A stretch of DNA of 52,478 nt from Brevundimonas sp. ASV9. GTDB taxonomy: Bacteria; Pseudomonadota; Alphaproteobacteria; Caulobacterales; Caulobacteraceae. Under the pieces are notes generated by a model, which did not search any database, was not told where the DNA came from, and saw only the letters and a list, made by a program, of their open reading frames with translations. Positions 52,179 through 52,478 of the stretch are shown in pieces. The stretch's first letter is position 1; each line of letters starts with the position of its first letter. The stretch spans positions 1-52,478 of the forward strand of contig NZ_JAELUF010000012.1 in assembly GCF_016429195.1 (NCBI RefSeq), written 5' to 3'. Both the position numbers and the translations under genes were made by a program.

Positions 52179-52478
52179 ATGGAAGGAAAATCCTTGAACG
52201 CAGCCATCTTCGATCTGGAAAATGTTGTCTTCGTCGCCGCACGCCTTGCCAACGACAACCCGGCGCCGAGCGTCGAAATCTGGAACGGAGACTGCATCGA
52301 CCTGATGCTGGAAATGGACGCGGATTCGGTGGACCTGATCGTTACGTCACCCCCCTATCCCGATCATGACATGGCCTACGGAGACGCCTATGGCGGCCTC
52401 AAGCAGTTCCAGGATTTCTCCCTTGAGTGGATCGATCACGCAGCGCGTGTCCTGAAACCGGGCGGCGCCCTTTGGATC
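52179..52478 (+). CDS. DNA methyltransferase (TSPPY class), N-terminal part
   Basis: Truncated by the window end after 100 codons. TSPPY at residues 56-60 is the catalytic motif IV of N4-cytosine and N6-adenine methyltransferases; VLKPGGALWI follows, as in the beta class. The order, with the catalytic motif first, fits an N6/N4 beta-type enzyme. Target specificity cannot be told. Either the ATG at 52179 or the TTG at 52194 may be the start; AAGGA at 52183-52187 fits the TTG better. It may protect phage DNA or alter host methylation. Confidence 0.8.
   Translation, partial: MEGKSLNAAIFDLENVVFVAARLANDNPAPSVEIWNGDCIDLMLEMDADSVDLIVTSPPYPDHDMAYGDAYGGLKQFQDFSLEWIDHAARVLKPGGALWI

Larger units (their letters stand above)
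26044..52478. mobile_element. T7-type (autographivirus-like) prophage, left portion
   Basis: From 26789 onward all plus-strand genes match the T7 virion and packaging set in order: RNAP, portal (gp8), scaffold (gp9), capsid (gp10), gp11, gp12, internal proteins like gp13-gp16, tail fibre (gp17), fibre 2, holin candidate, TerS (gp18), TerL (gp19). RNAP lies directly before the virion genes as in phiKMV-like phages. The left boundary is placed between dps and 26044 because genes to the left are typical chromosome. Integrase, repressor and replication genes are not in the window. No frame-breaking lesion was seen in any structural gene, so the visible half looks intact. Confidence 0.88.

Noticed and set aside
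1..52478. CRISPR arrays, insertion sequences, rRNA or riboswitches
   Set aside because: No regularly spaced repeats, transposase motifs, rRNA sequence or recognisable riboswitch core was seen on either strand.

Overview
The first ~25.9 kb is ordinary chromosome of a GC-rich alphaproteobacterium, most likely Caulobacterales (Brevundimonas/Caulobacter-like). I infer this from the gene set and order (era-rnc-lepB-acpS-pdxJ-pyrE, LOG-rsh-rpoZ, folK, a LabA-like NYN gene, smpB-dapA, slt) and the protein sequences; no search could be run. From about 26 kb to the end of the window lies the structural half of a temperate T7-type podovirus (autographivirus) prophage. The prophage and its last gene run off the right edge.

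Chromosomal layout. 1-6888 (minus strand): era (46 bp only), rnc, lepB, acpS, pdxJ, pyrE, a LOG-family phosphoribohydrolase, the bifunctional (p)ppGpp enzyme rsh and rpoZ, many joined by 1-4 bp overlaps. The rsh gene seems to start at a CTG codon inside the rpoZ stop. 6973-10555: cupin, folK, then NYN nuclease and family-5 uracil-DNA glycosylase on the plus strand, then smpB and dapA. 10681-12741: a soluble lytic transglycosylase. 12735-15899: a four-gene overlapping operon of a TetR regulator and a BtuFCD-type importer. 16077-25825: a GT2 glycosyltransferase, two RNA methyltransferase-type genes, an MFS carrier, hrpB, an APC amino-acid permease, a bidirectional terminator, tRNA-Leu(UAG), a secreted small protein and dps.

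Prophage layout. A membrane-anchored protein with an RX4H (HEPN-like) motif reads left (26044-26742). The phage single-subunit RNA polymerase reads right from 26789, followed directly by structural genes: four small ORFs, portal, scaffold, capsid, a strong terminator, tail tubular proteins A and B, four internal/ejection proteins, a T7-type tail fibre, a second fibre with a self-cleaving S74 chaperone, a candidate holin, TerS and TerL. After TerL an AT-rich control region precedes a truncated TSPPY DNA methyltransferase. RNAP next to the virion genes is the phiKMV-like order, not the T7 order. No integrase, repressor, replication gene or endolysin is in the window; they should lie beyond 52478.

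Points of most interest: (1) non-canonical starts supported by Shine-Dalgarno sites and conserved N-termini: CTG for rsh and for the tail fibre (whose T7-type adaptor would otherwise be missed), and ATC for two phage genes whose products would begin Met-Cys; (2) a zinc M23 endopeptidase inside the gp15-like ejection protein, with no lytic transglycosylase seen at the start of the gp16-like protein; (3) a chimeric fibre joining a T7 gp17 adaptor to a lambda-J-like tip; (4) a recurring intergenic motif that may be the promoter of this phage RNAP; (5) the HEPN-like gene between the host junction and the RNAP; (6) a prophage orientation in which integration may separate the RNAP from its early genes.
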